64,000 nucleotides of DNA, taken from assembly GCA_963811705.1 (NCBI GenBank), contig CAWESL010000003.1:372001-436000 (forward strand). The letters are read 5' to 3'. Shown here piece after piece: positions 26,018-33,887 of the stretch. Within the stretch, counting starts at the first letter, position 1, and each line of letters begins with the position of its first letter. The position numbers and the translations under genes are program-made. This stretch comes from DATJPR01 sp963811705. Lineage in GTDB: Bacteria > Bacteroidota > Ignavibacteria > UBA10030 > UBA6906. The notes under the pieces are model-generated. The model saw only the letters and a program-made list of their open reading frames with translations. It did not search any database and was not told the DNA's origin.

Positions 26018-26602
26018 ATGACGGATCGGATCGCGTTTATCACCGCAGAACTCACCGCGAGCGCGGACGTCAAACGGAAAATTCTCGAACAGTGTGCCGG
26101 CCCGATCGATCGGGCCGTGGGGATGCTCGTGGAGACGTTTCGCGGCGGGCACAAGGTGCTCTTTTGCGGAAACGGCGGCAGCGCAGCCGATTCGCAGCAC
26201 CTGGCCACCGAATTCGTCATTCGCCTCAGCCCGACGATCCAGCGCCCGGGCCTCCCTGCGATCGCGCTGTCGACGGACACCTCGATGCTGACCGCGGGGG
26301 CCAACGATCTCGGGTATGACAACGTGTTCGCGCGCGCGGTCGAAGCCCTCGGCAATGCCGGCGACCTCCTCATCGGAATCAGCACCAGCGGAAAGTCGGA
26401 AAGCGTGAACAACGCGCTCCGTTGCGCGCGCGAGAAGAAGATGAAGACGATGGCGCTGTTGGGAAAAGACGGAGGGACAACGCGGACGCTGGTAGACCTG
26501 GCGATCGTCGTCCCATCCGATGACACGCAGCGAATTCAGGAAGGACACATTACCATTGGGCACATCCTCTGCGGCCTCGCGGAGCGAGAACTCTATGGCT
26601 GA
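26018..26602 (+). CDS. gmhA: phosphoheptose isomerase (SIS domain)
   Basis: The 194-residue SIS-domain protein isomerises sedoheptulose 7-phosphate to D-glycero-D-manno-heptose 7-phosphate for lipopolysaccharide heptose. Signature segments: LFCGNGGSAADSQHLATEF, ISTSGKSESV and the C-terminal TQRIQEGHITIGH with the catalytic Glu and His. The ATG at 26018 follows AAAGGGATCAGG and gives the usual family length; an in-frame ATG at 25982 is less well placed. The last eight bases overlap the next gene. The GT9 gene at 18666 may use the product. Confidence 0.92.
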   Translation: MTDRIAFITAELTASADVKRKILEQCAGPIDRAVGMLVETFRGGHKVLFCGNGGSAADSQHLATEFVIRLSPTIQRPGLPAIALSTDTSMLTAGANDLGYDNVFARAVEALGNAGDLLIGISTSGKSESVNNALRCAREKKMKTMALLGKDGGTTRTLVDLAIVVPSDDTQRIQEGHITIGHILCGLAERELYG

Positions 26603-28022
26603 AGCCTCCTCGTCCCGGCGGGGAGACATTCTGCTTCCATTGCTCTTTGTCCTTTCCGATGGCGTCGCCATCGAAGCGGCATTCCTATTCTCCTATGCCC
26701 TGCGGTTTCGCACCACCCTGTTCACCTGGATGGGGTTTCACGAAGAGGTTCCCCCGCCGTTCGAAAACTACCTCCTCACGTCTGTTGTCGTCGTCGCGAT
26801 GTGGGTCCTTCTCCTCCAAGCCCGTCAAATGTACCGGACAAGGAGAAACGTCATCCTCACGGACGAATTGCTCGTTATTGCCAGGGTAGTGACGTTCGGC
26901 ATGCTGTTGTTGATGGGGGCGGCGTTCATGTACCGGCAGTTCTCCTACTCCCGGAGCTTCGTCGCGATCCTGTGGGCTTCGTCGATAGCATTTCTGTTTC
27001 TCGGCAGGACGGTGATCAACATCGGCGAGCGGGCGATGTATCGTCGCGGCGTTCACCTTCAGCGCTCCATCATCCTCGGGACGGCTCCTCCCGCCCCCGA
27101 AGTCTTTCGCCGCCTCCATCGCCACGCGTCGTTCGGCTTCGACATCCTCGGCTACTTCGCAAAGGCGGCGTCGACGGATGCGGCCCTGGGTGGGGCAGCG
27201 TGGCTCGGGCCTTTGGCCTCGGCTCCCGCGTTCATCAGGACGCACAACGTGGAACGCGTGTTCATCTCTGTCCCCCACGAGGAAAAGGGGGCCCTCATGG
27301 ACTTGGTCCATTCCTGCGAGGGGGTGAATGTCGAGTTCATGATGGTGCCGGAATTGCTCGATCAGGTGACGAGCCGGGTGCGATTGAACGAACTGGAAGG
27401 AATTCCATTTCTCCGGCTGAAAGGCATCCCGTTTACCCCGTGGGGACGGATCACGAAGCGGACCTTTGACCTCACGATCTCCCTCGTCCTCATGGTGCTT
27501 CTGCTTCCCCTCCTGGCGGTGATTGCGCTGGCCGTCACGCTTTCGTCCCGGGGCCCCGTTTTTTTCCGCCAGCAGCGTGTCGGGCTCGACGGCAGGGTGT
27601 TCACCATGCACAAGTTCCGGTCGATGCGCGTGGACGCCGAGCAACAGACCGGTCCCGTCTGGGCGAAAGAGCACGACCCGCGGAGAACGATGATCGGCGT
27701 CCTCCTCCGCAAGACGAGCATGGACGAGCTCCCCCAGCTGTTCGACGTCCTGCGCGGTGACATGAGTCTTGTGGGGCCCCGACCCGAACGTCCGTTCTTC
27801 GTCGATCAGTTCAAACACCTTGTCCCCCAGTACCTCGACCGTCACCGCGTGAAAGCCGGCATGACGGGATGGGCTCAGGTCAACGGTCTGCGGGGCGACA
27901 CGTCGCTCGAAGAAAGGATCAAGTTCGATCTGTATTACATCGAGAATTGGTCGCTGGCGTTCGACATCAAGATTCTGCTCATGACTCTCCGGGCGACGGC
28001 GCGGGTCAGCGAGGCGCACTAA
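26595..28022 (+). CDS. polyprenyl glycosylphosphotransferase (exopolysaccharide synthesis)
   Basis: A 475-residue WcaJ/CpsE-like enzyme that transfers the first sugar phosphate onto undecaprenyl phosphate. Five hydrophobic helices span the sequence (four in residues 10-150), a CoA-binding-like domain follows (RSIILGTAPPAPEVFRRL), and the C-terminal sugar transferase core has FRSMRVDAE, LRKTSMDELPQLFDVLRGDMSLVGPRPERP and MTGWAQVNGLRGDTSLEERI. The ATG at 26595 lies inside the end of gmhA (8-base overlap), suggesting coupling. This ties the operon to surface polysaccharide assembly. Confidence 0.93.
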   Translation: MAEASSSRRGDILLPLLFVLSDGVAIEAAFLFSYALRFRTTLFTWMGFHEEVPPPFENYLLTSVVVVAMWVLLLQARQMYRTRRNVILTDELLVIARVVTFGMLLLMGAAFMYRQFSYSRSFVAILWASSIAFLFLGRTVINIGERAMYRRGVHLQRSIILGTAPPAPEVFRRLHRHASFGFDILGYFAKAASTDAALGGAAWLGPLASAPAFIRTHNVERVFISVPHEEKGALMDLVHSCEGVNVEFMMVPELLDQVTSRVRLNELEGIPFLRLKGIPFTPWGRITKRTFDLTISLVLMVLLLPLLAVIALAVTLSSRGPVFFRQQRVGLDGRVFTMHKFRSMRVDAEQQTGPVWAKEHDPRRTMIGVLLRKTSMDELPQLFDVLRGDMSLVGPRPERPFFVDQFKHLVPQYLDRHRVKAGMTGWAQVNGLRGDTSLEERIKFDLYYIENWSLAFDIKILLMTLRATARVSEAH

Positions 28023-28136
28023 CGTTGTCGGCCGTGCTCTGCGGCCCGGGCCACCCGATGTCGGACATCGGACGAAGGTGAAGTGACGAGCCGATCGTCA
28101 CGCACTACCACTGCGGTACAGCTGAGGGCACCGACG

Positions 28137-28448
28137 ATGATTCCACTTCTTGTATTTTACGTGCACATCGTGGCGATGGCGGCAGCGTTCACCAAGCGCT
28201 ATCAGGATGAGGGAATCGGCGAGGGATTTCTTGCGATCTTCTTCATGGGATTGATCTTCTTTGTCGGCTGGAGCATCAGCTCGTTTCTCATGAAACTCCT
28301 CATGGAGCCGAAAGGATTCGGCCTCTTCTTTGATCGCGATGCCGCGTCGCTCCTGTTGTTGACGGCGATGGAAGGGGTGTTCTACGCCTTTTATCTCCGT
28401 GCGGACACGCCGGCCGACCAGCATCAGGAACCCGAACCGACAAAATAG
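28137..28448 (+). CDS. hypothetical small membrane protein
   Basis: The 103-residue product has three hydrophobic helices (IPLLVFYVHIVAMAAAF; FLAIFFMGLIFFVGWSISSFL; AASLLLLTAMEGVFYAFYL) and an acidic C-terminal tail. No family is recognised. The ATG at 28137 has GAGGG upstream; a GTG at 28083 is also in frame. It lies 114 bases behind the glycosylphosphotransferase and ends at a strong terminator. Confidence 0.7.
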   Translation: MIPLLVFYVHIVAMAAAFTKRYQDEGIGEGFLAIFFMGLIFFVGWSISSFLMKLLMEPKGFGLFFDRDAASLLLLTAMEGVFYAFYLRADTPADQHQEPEPTK

Positions 28449-28450
28449 CA

Positions 28451-28477
28451 AAAGGCCCCGCGCGGTGCGGGGCCTTT
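28451..28477. terminator. bidirectional intrinsic terminator
   Basis: AAAGGCCCCGC (28451-28461) and GCGGGGCCTTT (28467-28477) form a perfect 11-bp stem with a 5-base loop between the membrane-protein gene (plus) and groEL (minus). Confidence 0.85.
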
Positions 28478-28501
28478 GCGATCTTCTGCTGCTTCCAGCG
28501 A

Positions 28502-30139
28502 TCAATACATGTCGCCCATGCCGCCGGGGGGCATCGCGGGCGCCGATTTCTTCTCTTCCGGCTTCTCCACGATGGTTGCCTCGGTCGTCAGAAGGAGTCC
28601 CGCCACGGAGGCTGCGTTCTCCAGTGCGGCGCGGCTCACTTTGGTCGGATCGATCACACCGGCCTTGATCAGGTTCTCATACTCTCCCGAGAATGCGTTG
28701 TAGCCGAAGTCGTCCTTTTCGCTCTTGATGCGGTTGACCACGACGGATCCTTCCGCACCCGCGTTCTGGGCGATCATCCGGATCGGCTCCTCGAGCGCTT
28801 TGCGCACGATCTCGACGCCGGTCATCTGGTCCTCGTTCGCGACCTTTATCGTGTCGAGCTTCTTTGCCGCGCGCAGATAGGCAACGCCGCCGCCGGGGAC
28901 GATTCCCTCTTCCACCGCCGCACGGGTTGCGTGCAACGCATCTTCCACGCGGGCTTTCTTTTCCTTCATCTCGACTTCGGTCGCCGCGCCGATCTTCAGC
29001 ACTGCAACGCCGCCCGACAGCTTCGCAAGGCGCTCCTGGAGCTTCTCGCGGTCGTAGTCGGACGTGGTCTTTTCGATCTGCGCCTTAATCTCGTTGATGC
29101 GCTTCTTGATGTCTTCCTTCTTGCCTGCGCCTTCAACGATCGTGGTGTTGTCCTTGTCGATGGTGACTTTCTTCGCCTTGCCGAGATAGCTGAGCGTCGT
29201 GTTTTCGAGCTTGTAGCCCTGCTCTTCACTGATCACGGTGCCGGCCGTCAGAACGGCGACATCCTCGAGCATGGCTTTCCGACGATCGCCGAATCCCGGC
29301 GCCTTCACCGCTGCGACGCGGAGCGTTCCGCGGAGCTTGTTCACCACCAGCGTCGCGAGCGCTTCGCCTTCGAGGTCTTCCGCGATCACAAGGATCGGGC
29401 TTCCGGTCTGCGCGACTTTCTCGAGGATCGGGAGAAGGTCCTTCATCGCGGAGATTTTCTTGTCATGGATGAGAATCATCGGATTCTCAAGGACGGTCTC
29501 CATGGTTTCCGCATCCGTCACAAAATACGGCGAAAGGTACCCGCGGTCGAACTGCATGCCTTCGACCACTTCCGTTGTCGTATCGGTCCCCTTCGCTTCT
29601 TCGACCGTGATGACGCCGTCGGTCCCGACTTTCATCATGGCGTCGGCGATCAGGTCCCCGATCAGCTGGTCGTTGTTCGCGGAGATCGCGCCCACCTGGG
29701 CAATTTCCTTCTTGCTGGTTTTGTCGACCGGTTTGCTGATTTCTTTCAGGCCTTCGACGATCTTCGCCACGGCCATGTCGACGCCGCGCTTCAGGTCCAT
29801 CGGATTCGCGCCTGCCGCCACGTTCTTGAGCCCTTCGCGGACGATCGCCTGGGCAAGGACGGTGGCCGTGGTCGTGCCGTCACCGGCGACATCGGAAGTC
29901 TTCGAAGCGACCTCGCGAACCATCTGCGCGCCCATGTTTTCGAGCGGGTCCTGGAGTTCGATTTCCTTCGCGACGGTCACGCCGTCTTTGGTGATGGTCG
30001 GGGCGCCGAATTTCTTGTCGATGACGACATTCCGTCCCTTCGGACCGAGGGTGACTTTCACCGCATCGGCCAGCTGATCCACGCCGCGCTTCAACGCAGC
30101 GCGCGCTTCAGTGTCATAGTGTATGAGTTTTGCTGCCAT
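28502..30139 (-). CDS. groEL: 60 kDa chaperonin GroEL
   Basis: A complete 545-residue group I chaperonin. Seen: KVTLGPKGRNVVIDKKFGAP, the ATP-site VAGDGTTTATVLAQ, KAPGFGDRRKAMLED and the C-terminal GGMGDMY flexible tail. It folds proteins in the cytoplasm with GroES. It follows groES after 61 bases on the same strand and shares its CIRCE-controlled promoter. Confidence 0.98.
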   Translation of the reverse strand: MAAKLIHYDTEARAALKRGVDQLADAVKVTLGPKGRNVVIDKKFGAPTITKDGVTVAKEIELQDPLENMGAQMVREVASKTSDVAGDGTTTATVLAQAIVREGLKNVAAGANPMDLKRGVDMAVAKIVEGLKEISKPVDKTSKKEIAQVGAISANNDQLIGDLIADAMMKVGTDGVITVEEAKGTDTTTEVVEGMQFDRGYLSPYFVTDAETMETVLENPMILIHDKKISAMKDLLPILEKVAQTGSPILVIAEDLEGEALATLVVNKLRGTLRVAAVKAPGFGDRRKAMLEDVAVLTAGTVISEEQGYKLENTTLSYLGKAKKVTIDKDNTTIVEGAGKKEDIKKRINEIKAQIEKTTSDYDREKLQERLAKLSGGVAVLKIGAATEVEMKEKKARVEDALHATRAAVEEGIVPGGGVAYLRAAKKLDTIKVANEDQMTGVEIVRKALEEPIRMIAQNAGAEGSVVVNRIKSEKDDFGYNAFSGEYENLIKAGVIDPTKVSRAALENAASVAGLLLTTEATIVEKPEEKKSAPAMPPGGMGDMY

Positions 30140-30200
30140 GATTCATTCTCCGTTGTTAGAACACTCTTGGCACGAACATCCGTAGAGTCGGCCCTCATGA

Positions 30201-30485
30201 TTACATGATGGCGAAGATGTCCGCTTCGCGCATGATGAGATAATCGTCTCCGTCGACATTCACTTCCGTGCCGGAGTATTTTCCGTACAGTACCTTGTCA
30301 CCGACCTTCACCTCGGGGGCGACCTTCTTGCCGTCGTCCGTGACTTTTCCGGGGCCGACTGCAACGACCTGACCGACGACCGGCTTTTCCTTTGCGGTGT
30401 CAGGAAGGATGATTCCCCCTTTTGTCCGCTCCTCCGCCTGCGATGGCTTTATCACCACGCGATCAGCCAACGGCTTGATATTCAT
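30201..30485 (-). CDS. groES: 10 kDa co-chaperonin GroES
   Basis: 94 residues with the GroES features: MNIKPLADRVVIKPSQAEER, the mobile loop TKGGIILPDTAKEKP and the C-terminal VDGDDYLIMREADIFAIM. The ATG at 30485 follows GGAGG; upstream in-frame residues run into the CIRCE leader. First gene of the heat-shock operon. Confidence 0.97.
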   Translation of the reverse strand: MNIKPLADRVVIKPSQAEERTKGGIILPDTAKEKPVVGQVVAVGPGKVTDDGKKVAPEVKVGDKVLYGKYSGTEVNVDGDDYLIMREADIFAIM

Positions 30486-30553
30486 GGGACCTCCATTTTG
30501 ATACAAGATGATGTGTTGTGTGAACTTCGACGAATTATATTGAGAGAGGGATA

Positions 30554-30580
30554 TTAGCACTCTGCAGTGTTGAGTGCTAA
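30554..30580. promoter_or_regulatory. CIRCE operator (HrcA binding site)
   Basis: TTAGCACTC (30554-30562), nine bases, GAGTGCTAA (30572-30580): a perfect match to the CIRCE consensus. It begins one base after the -10 hexamer, so bound HrcA would block initiation of groES-groEL. The hrcA gene is not in this window. Confidence 0.97.
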
Positions 30581-30581
30581 C

Positions 30582-30609
30582 AATATACCGTTTTGGAGGT
30601 CAAAGTCAA
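30582..30609 (-). promoter_or_regulatory. sigma70-like promoter of groES-groEL
   Basis: Minus strand TTGACT (30604-30609) and TATATT (30582-30587), spacer 16 bases, immediately upstream of CIRCE. Confidence 0.75.
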
Positions 30610-30644
30610 GAGGCGATGTCAAAACAGGGCAAATCGAGTGTATT

Positions 30645-32174
30645 CTAAGGGCGATTCTTGGAGAGGACGGAAAACACGTGAAACGAATATGGCTGCAAGT
30701 CGAAGAACATCCCCTTTGCTTCGACCCCTGCCCTGTCCCGAATATAGACTGCGTGTCCCATGACGTCTCGGAATTCAATGGTCTGACCGGCAAGCAGATC
30801 GACGGGAAGGTCAATGTAGCACTGACTGCTTAACGGGGCGTAGTTGACCACCACCAGACGATCCCCGCTGGCATCGTCGTGCCACCATGAGGCGATGAAA
30901 TTCGTCCAGCTGTGGTTCTCTCCCCATGCCGCACGAGGGAAGAGCTGGAGCCAGCTCCCCGATCGGAACACCTGTGTCCGAAGGGTTTGCAGCAACGACT
31001 TGTAGAATGCAAGCGTTCGCGGATTGGGAGCCCAGTCTGCCCTCCGGACAAGCTGGACCGGGAGCTTTGTCGGATTTCCTTCCATCTGGCCGTCGTGGAT
31101 CAGAAACATCCCGGGAATCGTCCCTGCCACCACGGCCGCTGCCATTTGCCAGGACTCCGACGGCATCGCAGCAGCCGCCGCCACCTCGTCGTGGTTTTCG
31201 ATGAACCGGAGGCAATGTCGCTGATACTCCATCTCCGCCTTCAGATGATCGCGCACGGAACCTGCACCCTCGCGAAGAAGTCTGTCATATAACGTCTTGT
31301 CATACGTAAAGTCGAAACCGAGCTGTTGCAGCTCCCATTCCCTGTTCCAATAGGCTTCGGCAATGAAGACGAACGCCGGATAGACGTCGCGGACCTTCCC
31401 GATCGCTTCTATCCAAAATTCGGAGTGCTCCCCCTGATTCGCACTTCCCGGCCATGTTTTCGCGAAGACGTCATTCAGGACAAGCATCGCCATGTCGCAC
31501 CGTACGCCGTCACACATTCCGGCGATGCGGAGAAGCTCTTCGCGCATCGCACGTCGAGTCGAGGGATTGCGATAATCCAACTGCGCGGTGTCCGTCCAAC
31601 CCGGAAAATATGGATCCCGACCGAACGCGATGCTCCTCGTCCCCTGAGACGTTTCAGCAAAGAAATACTTTTCCGGATGTCCCTGGGCCGCGCCCGGCCC
31701 GCCCTGCACGTAGTAGTCGGGATGTTCGGCGACCCAGGCATGGTCCCGAGCCGTGTGATTGCAGACGAAATCCAGGACCAGTGCGATCCCTCGCTCCCGG
31801 AGCCTTCTTCGCAGTTCGAGCATTGCCTCACGGCCGCCAAGCGCGCGAGCAGTCTCATAGGCCTGCACGGCATACGGTGATCCGACGATATCATTGTCCA
31901 TCACATCCGGAAGGGCCTTCGTGTAGTCTTCCCGCAGCCCCGCATGACTCCGTGCGATCGCCTGTCCAATGGGACCGGTCTCCCACGCTCCCATCATCCA
32001 CACCGCATCAAACCCGAGCGCTTTCCACTCATCCAGGACGTTCTCCGGGAGCGTCGCGAGAGAAACGGGAGATCCCGAACTTCGCGATAGGCTGGTAACA
32101 AGAACCCGCGCGTTCACTTCATACAACAGAGGATGGATGGCCGCGATTGCGGGAATGGTGGATTGGGGATTCAT
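30645..32174 (-). CDS. GH13-family (alpha-amylase-like) glycosidase
   Basis: A 509-residue cytoplasmic protein with a (beta/alpha)8 GH13 core. Conserved regions: LVLDFVCNH (region I), GVRCDMAML with nucleophile Asp227 (usually GFRxD), FIAEAYW with acid/base Glu273, and RFIENHDE with Asp329. An all-beta C-terminal domain follows. No signal peptide, so it acts on intracellular glucan, trehalose or a related glycoside; exact specificity is not evident. Its ATG overlaps the rsmI stop by four bases (ATGA), making it the third gene of a nadE-rsmI-glycosidase operon. Confidence 0.85.
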   Translation of the reverse strand: MNPQSTIPAIAAIHPLLYEVNARVLVTSLSRSSGSPVSLATLPENVLDEWKALGFDAVWMMGAWETGPIGQAIARSHAGLREDYTKALPDVMDNDIVGSPYAVQAYETARALGGREAMLELRRRLRERGIALVLDFVCNHTARDHAWVAEHPDYYVQGGPGAAQGHPEKYFFAETSQGTRSIAFGRDPYFPGWTDTAQLDYRNPSTRRAMREELLRIAGMCDGVRCDMAMLVLNDVFAKTWPGSANQGEHSEFWIEAIGKVRDVYPAFVFIAEAYWNREWELQQLGFDFTYDKTLYDRLLREGAGSVRDHLKAEMEYQRHCLRFIENHDEVAAAAAMPSESWQMAAAVVAGTIPGMFLIHDGQMEGNPTKLPVQLVRRADWAPNPRTLAFYKSLLQTLRTQVFRSGSWLQLFPRAAWGENHSWTNFIASWWHDDASGDRLVVVNYAPLSSQCYIDLPVDLLAGQTIEFRDVMGHAVYIRDRAGVEAKGMFFDLQPYSFHVFSVLSKNRP

Positions 32175-32911
32175 GACGGCTCAGAATGATTCTCCGGAGA
32201 CCGTGCGGGATGATCGTCATCCCTGAAGCCCGTCCCGGCGATCACGATGACATATTCCCCGCGAGGTTCACGGGACTGGAGGCGTTTCAAGACAGCGGAG
32301 GCCTTTCCCCGGGTCACTTCTTCGAATTTTTTTGTCAATTCCCTCCCAACAGCGATTCTGCGGTCTCCGAGGTGGAGGATCAGTTCTTCGACAGCTTTCA
32401 CGATGCGCTGAGGCGATTCGTACACCACCATGGTCCGTTCCTCGAGGAGCAGAGATTTCCAGCGGGTCTGCCTCCCCTTCTTGAGGGGAAGAAAGCCTTC
32501 GAACACAAATCGGTCCATCGGAAGTCCGCTCGTCACCAGGGCGGCGAGTGCAGCGCTTGGACCCGGGATCGGGACGACCGGGATCCCGGCGGAGAGCGCT
32601 TCCCGGATGACGGTATACGCGGGATCGGATATTCCCGGTGTGCCGGCGTCCGTAATAAGGGCGACATTTCTCCCTTCGGCGAGATCGTGGACAAGCTGCG
32701 TTGCCCGCCGGGCCTCGTTGTGGCTGAAGTAGCTGACCATCGGCTTTCGAATGTCGAAGTGCTTCAACAGGATGCTCGAGGTCCGCGTGTCCTCTGCGGC
32801 GATCAAATCCACCTGCCCGAGGATCTTGACCGCGCGGATGGTCATGTCGTCGAGGTTGCCGATGGGAGTGCTGACGATGTAGAGGGTACCCGCAGAAGAA
32901 GAATCAGGCAT
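32171..32911 (-). CDS. rsmI: 16S rRNA (cytidine1402-2'-O)-methyltransferase
   Basis: The 246-residue SAM-dependent enzyme of the tetrapyrrole-methylase fold modifies C1402 in the ribosomal P site. Diagnostic segments: TLYIVSTPIGNLDDMTIRA, AAEDTRTSSILLKHF, LITDAGTPGISDP and PIPGPSAALAALVTSGLP. It lies between nadE (27-base gap) and the glycosidase gene (4-base overlap). Confidence 0.95.
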   Translation of the reverse strand: MPDSSSAGTLYIVSTPIGNLDDMTIRAVKILGQVDLIAAEDTRTSSILLKHFDIRKPMVSYFSHNEARRATQLVHDLAEGRNVALITDAGTPGISDPAYTVIREALSAGIPVVPIPGPSAALAALVTSGLPMDRFVFEGFLPLKKGRQTRWKSLLLEERTMVVYESPQRIVKAVEELILHLGDRRIAVGRELTKKFEEVTRGKASAVLKRLQSREPRGEYVIVIAGTGFRDDDHPARSPENHSEPS

Positions 32912-32938
32912 CAGAAGTATCCGGAGCGATGCAGTCGC

Positions 32939-33781
32939 TCAAATTCCCCAGTCCCGGGGATAACGGAAATCAACATTGATGGTTCGCGTCGAGATCTTCG
33001 CGATGACCGGGAGGCGGCGTTTGAATTGCGATTTCCGAATCGTCGACCGCACGCTGGAGACAAATTCCCGATTGAATCCCATGGCCGAAAGGTCGGCGTC
33101 GCTCCTGCGCTGGTCCACCATCTGAAAGAGCAGTCGATCGACCTCCTTGTACGAAAACCCGAGTTCTCCCTCGTCGGTTTGCCCTTCCCACAGATCCGCG
33201 GAGGGTTTCTTTTCGACGATGGTTTTGGGCACACCGAGGTCGGCCGCGAGTTGCCAGACCTGCGTTTTAAAAAGATCGCCCAGCGGATTGATCGCCGAAG
33301 CGAGGTCCCCGAACATCGTTCCGTAGCCGAGCAAGAGCTCGGTCTTATTGCTTGTGCCGATGACCAACGCCCGGTCACGCATGGAAACATCGTAAAGGAC
33401 GATCATGCGCTGACGCGCCATGATGTTCCCTGCGCGGAGCCGATCGGCGGTCTTCAGGGCTTCGAGCGATTCATCCACCATCGGTGAGATGTCCACCAGC
33501 TCGGTCGCCACCCCCGCTTTGCGCGCCGCTTCTTCAGCATCGCGCTGACTGGACGGGTTGCTCGTCTTGTACGGCATGAGCACGGCCAGGACATTCGCCT
33601 TCCCAAACGCCTCTGCTGCGAGGAAGAGCGCGACCGCGGAATCGACGCCTCCGGAGAGTCCGAGCACTCCGCGCTCGAACCCTGCCCGCGTTGCCTCGTC
33701 CCGCAAAAAATCCACCAGCAGCTTCCGGACAAGGCCGGTATTCAAGACCAGGTCGGCTCCGCGTTTGCTTGTCGTTTCCAT
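32939..33781 (-). CDS. nadE: NH3-dependent NAD+ synthetase
   Basis: The 280-residue protein has the PP-loop LSGGVDSAVAL (residues 42-52), TSNKTELLLGYGT and KPSADLWEGQTDEGELG, all typical of NadE, which amidates deamido-NAD in the last step of NAD synthesis. The length fits the ammonia-dependent form, without a glutaminase domain. It is first in the operon with rsmI and the GH13 gene and divergent from the S8 protease. Confidence 0.95.
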   Translation of the reverse strand: METTSKRGADLVLNTGLVRKLLVDFLRDEATRAGFERGVLGLSGGVDSAVALFLAAEAFGKANVLAVLMPYKTSNPSSQRDAEEAARKAGVATELVDISPMVDESLEALKTADRLRAGNIMARQRMIVLYDVSMRDRALVIGTSNKTELLLGYGTMFGDLASAINPLGDLFKTQVWQLAADLGVPKTIVEKKPSADLWEGQTDEGELGFSYKEVDRLLFQMVDQRRSDADLSAMGFNREFVSSVRSTIRKSQFKRRLPVIAKISTRTINVDFRYPRDWGI

Positions 33782-33794
33782 GGCCGTAAACTAC

Positions 33795-33823
33795 CAAACC
33801 CTTCCCTGGGATTCAAGGGTTTG
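33795..33823. promoter_or_regulatory. inverted repeat in the nadE / S8 protease divergent region
   Basis: CAAACCCTT (33795-33803) and AAGGGTTTG (33815-33823) form a perfect 9-bp inverted repeat with an 11-base loop, 14 bases upstream of the nadE ATG. It could be an operator or a leader hairpin of the nadE transcript; no function can be fixed. Confidence 0.35.
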
Positions 33824-33887
33824 CTTTTCGGTCGCCGTCTGCGTAGCATTTTGAGAATGCACAAGGATGCCTGACCGGGAAGTACCC

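Noticed and set aside
32186..33487. 433-codon plus-strand frame across rsmI and nadE
   Set aside because: Runs antisense through two conserved genes and has no recognisable domain.
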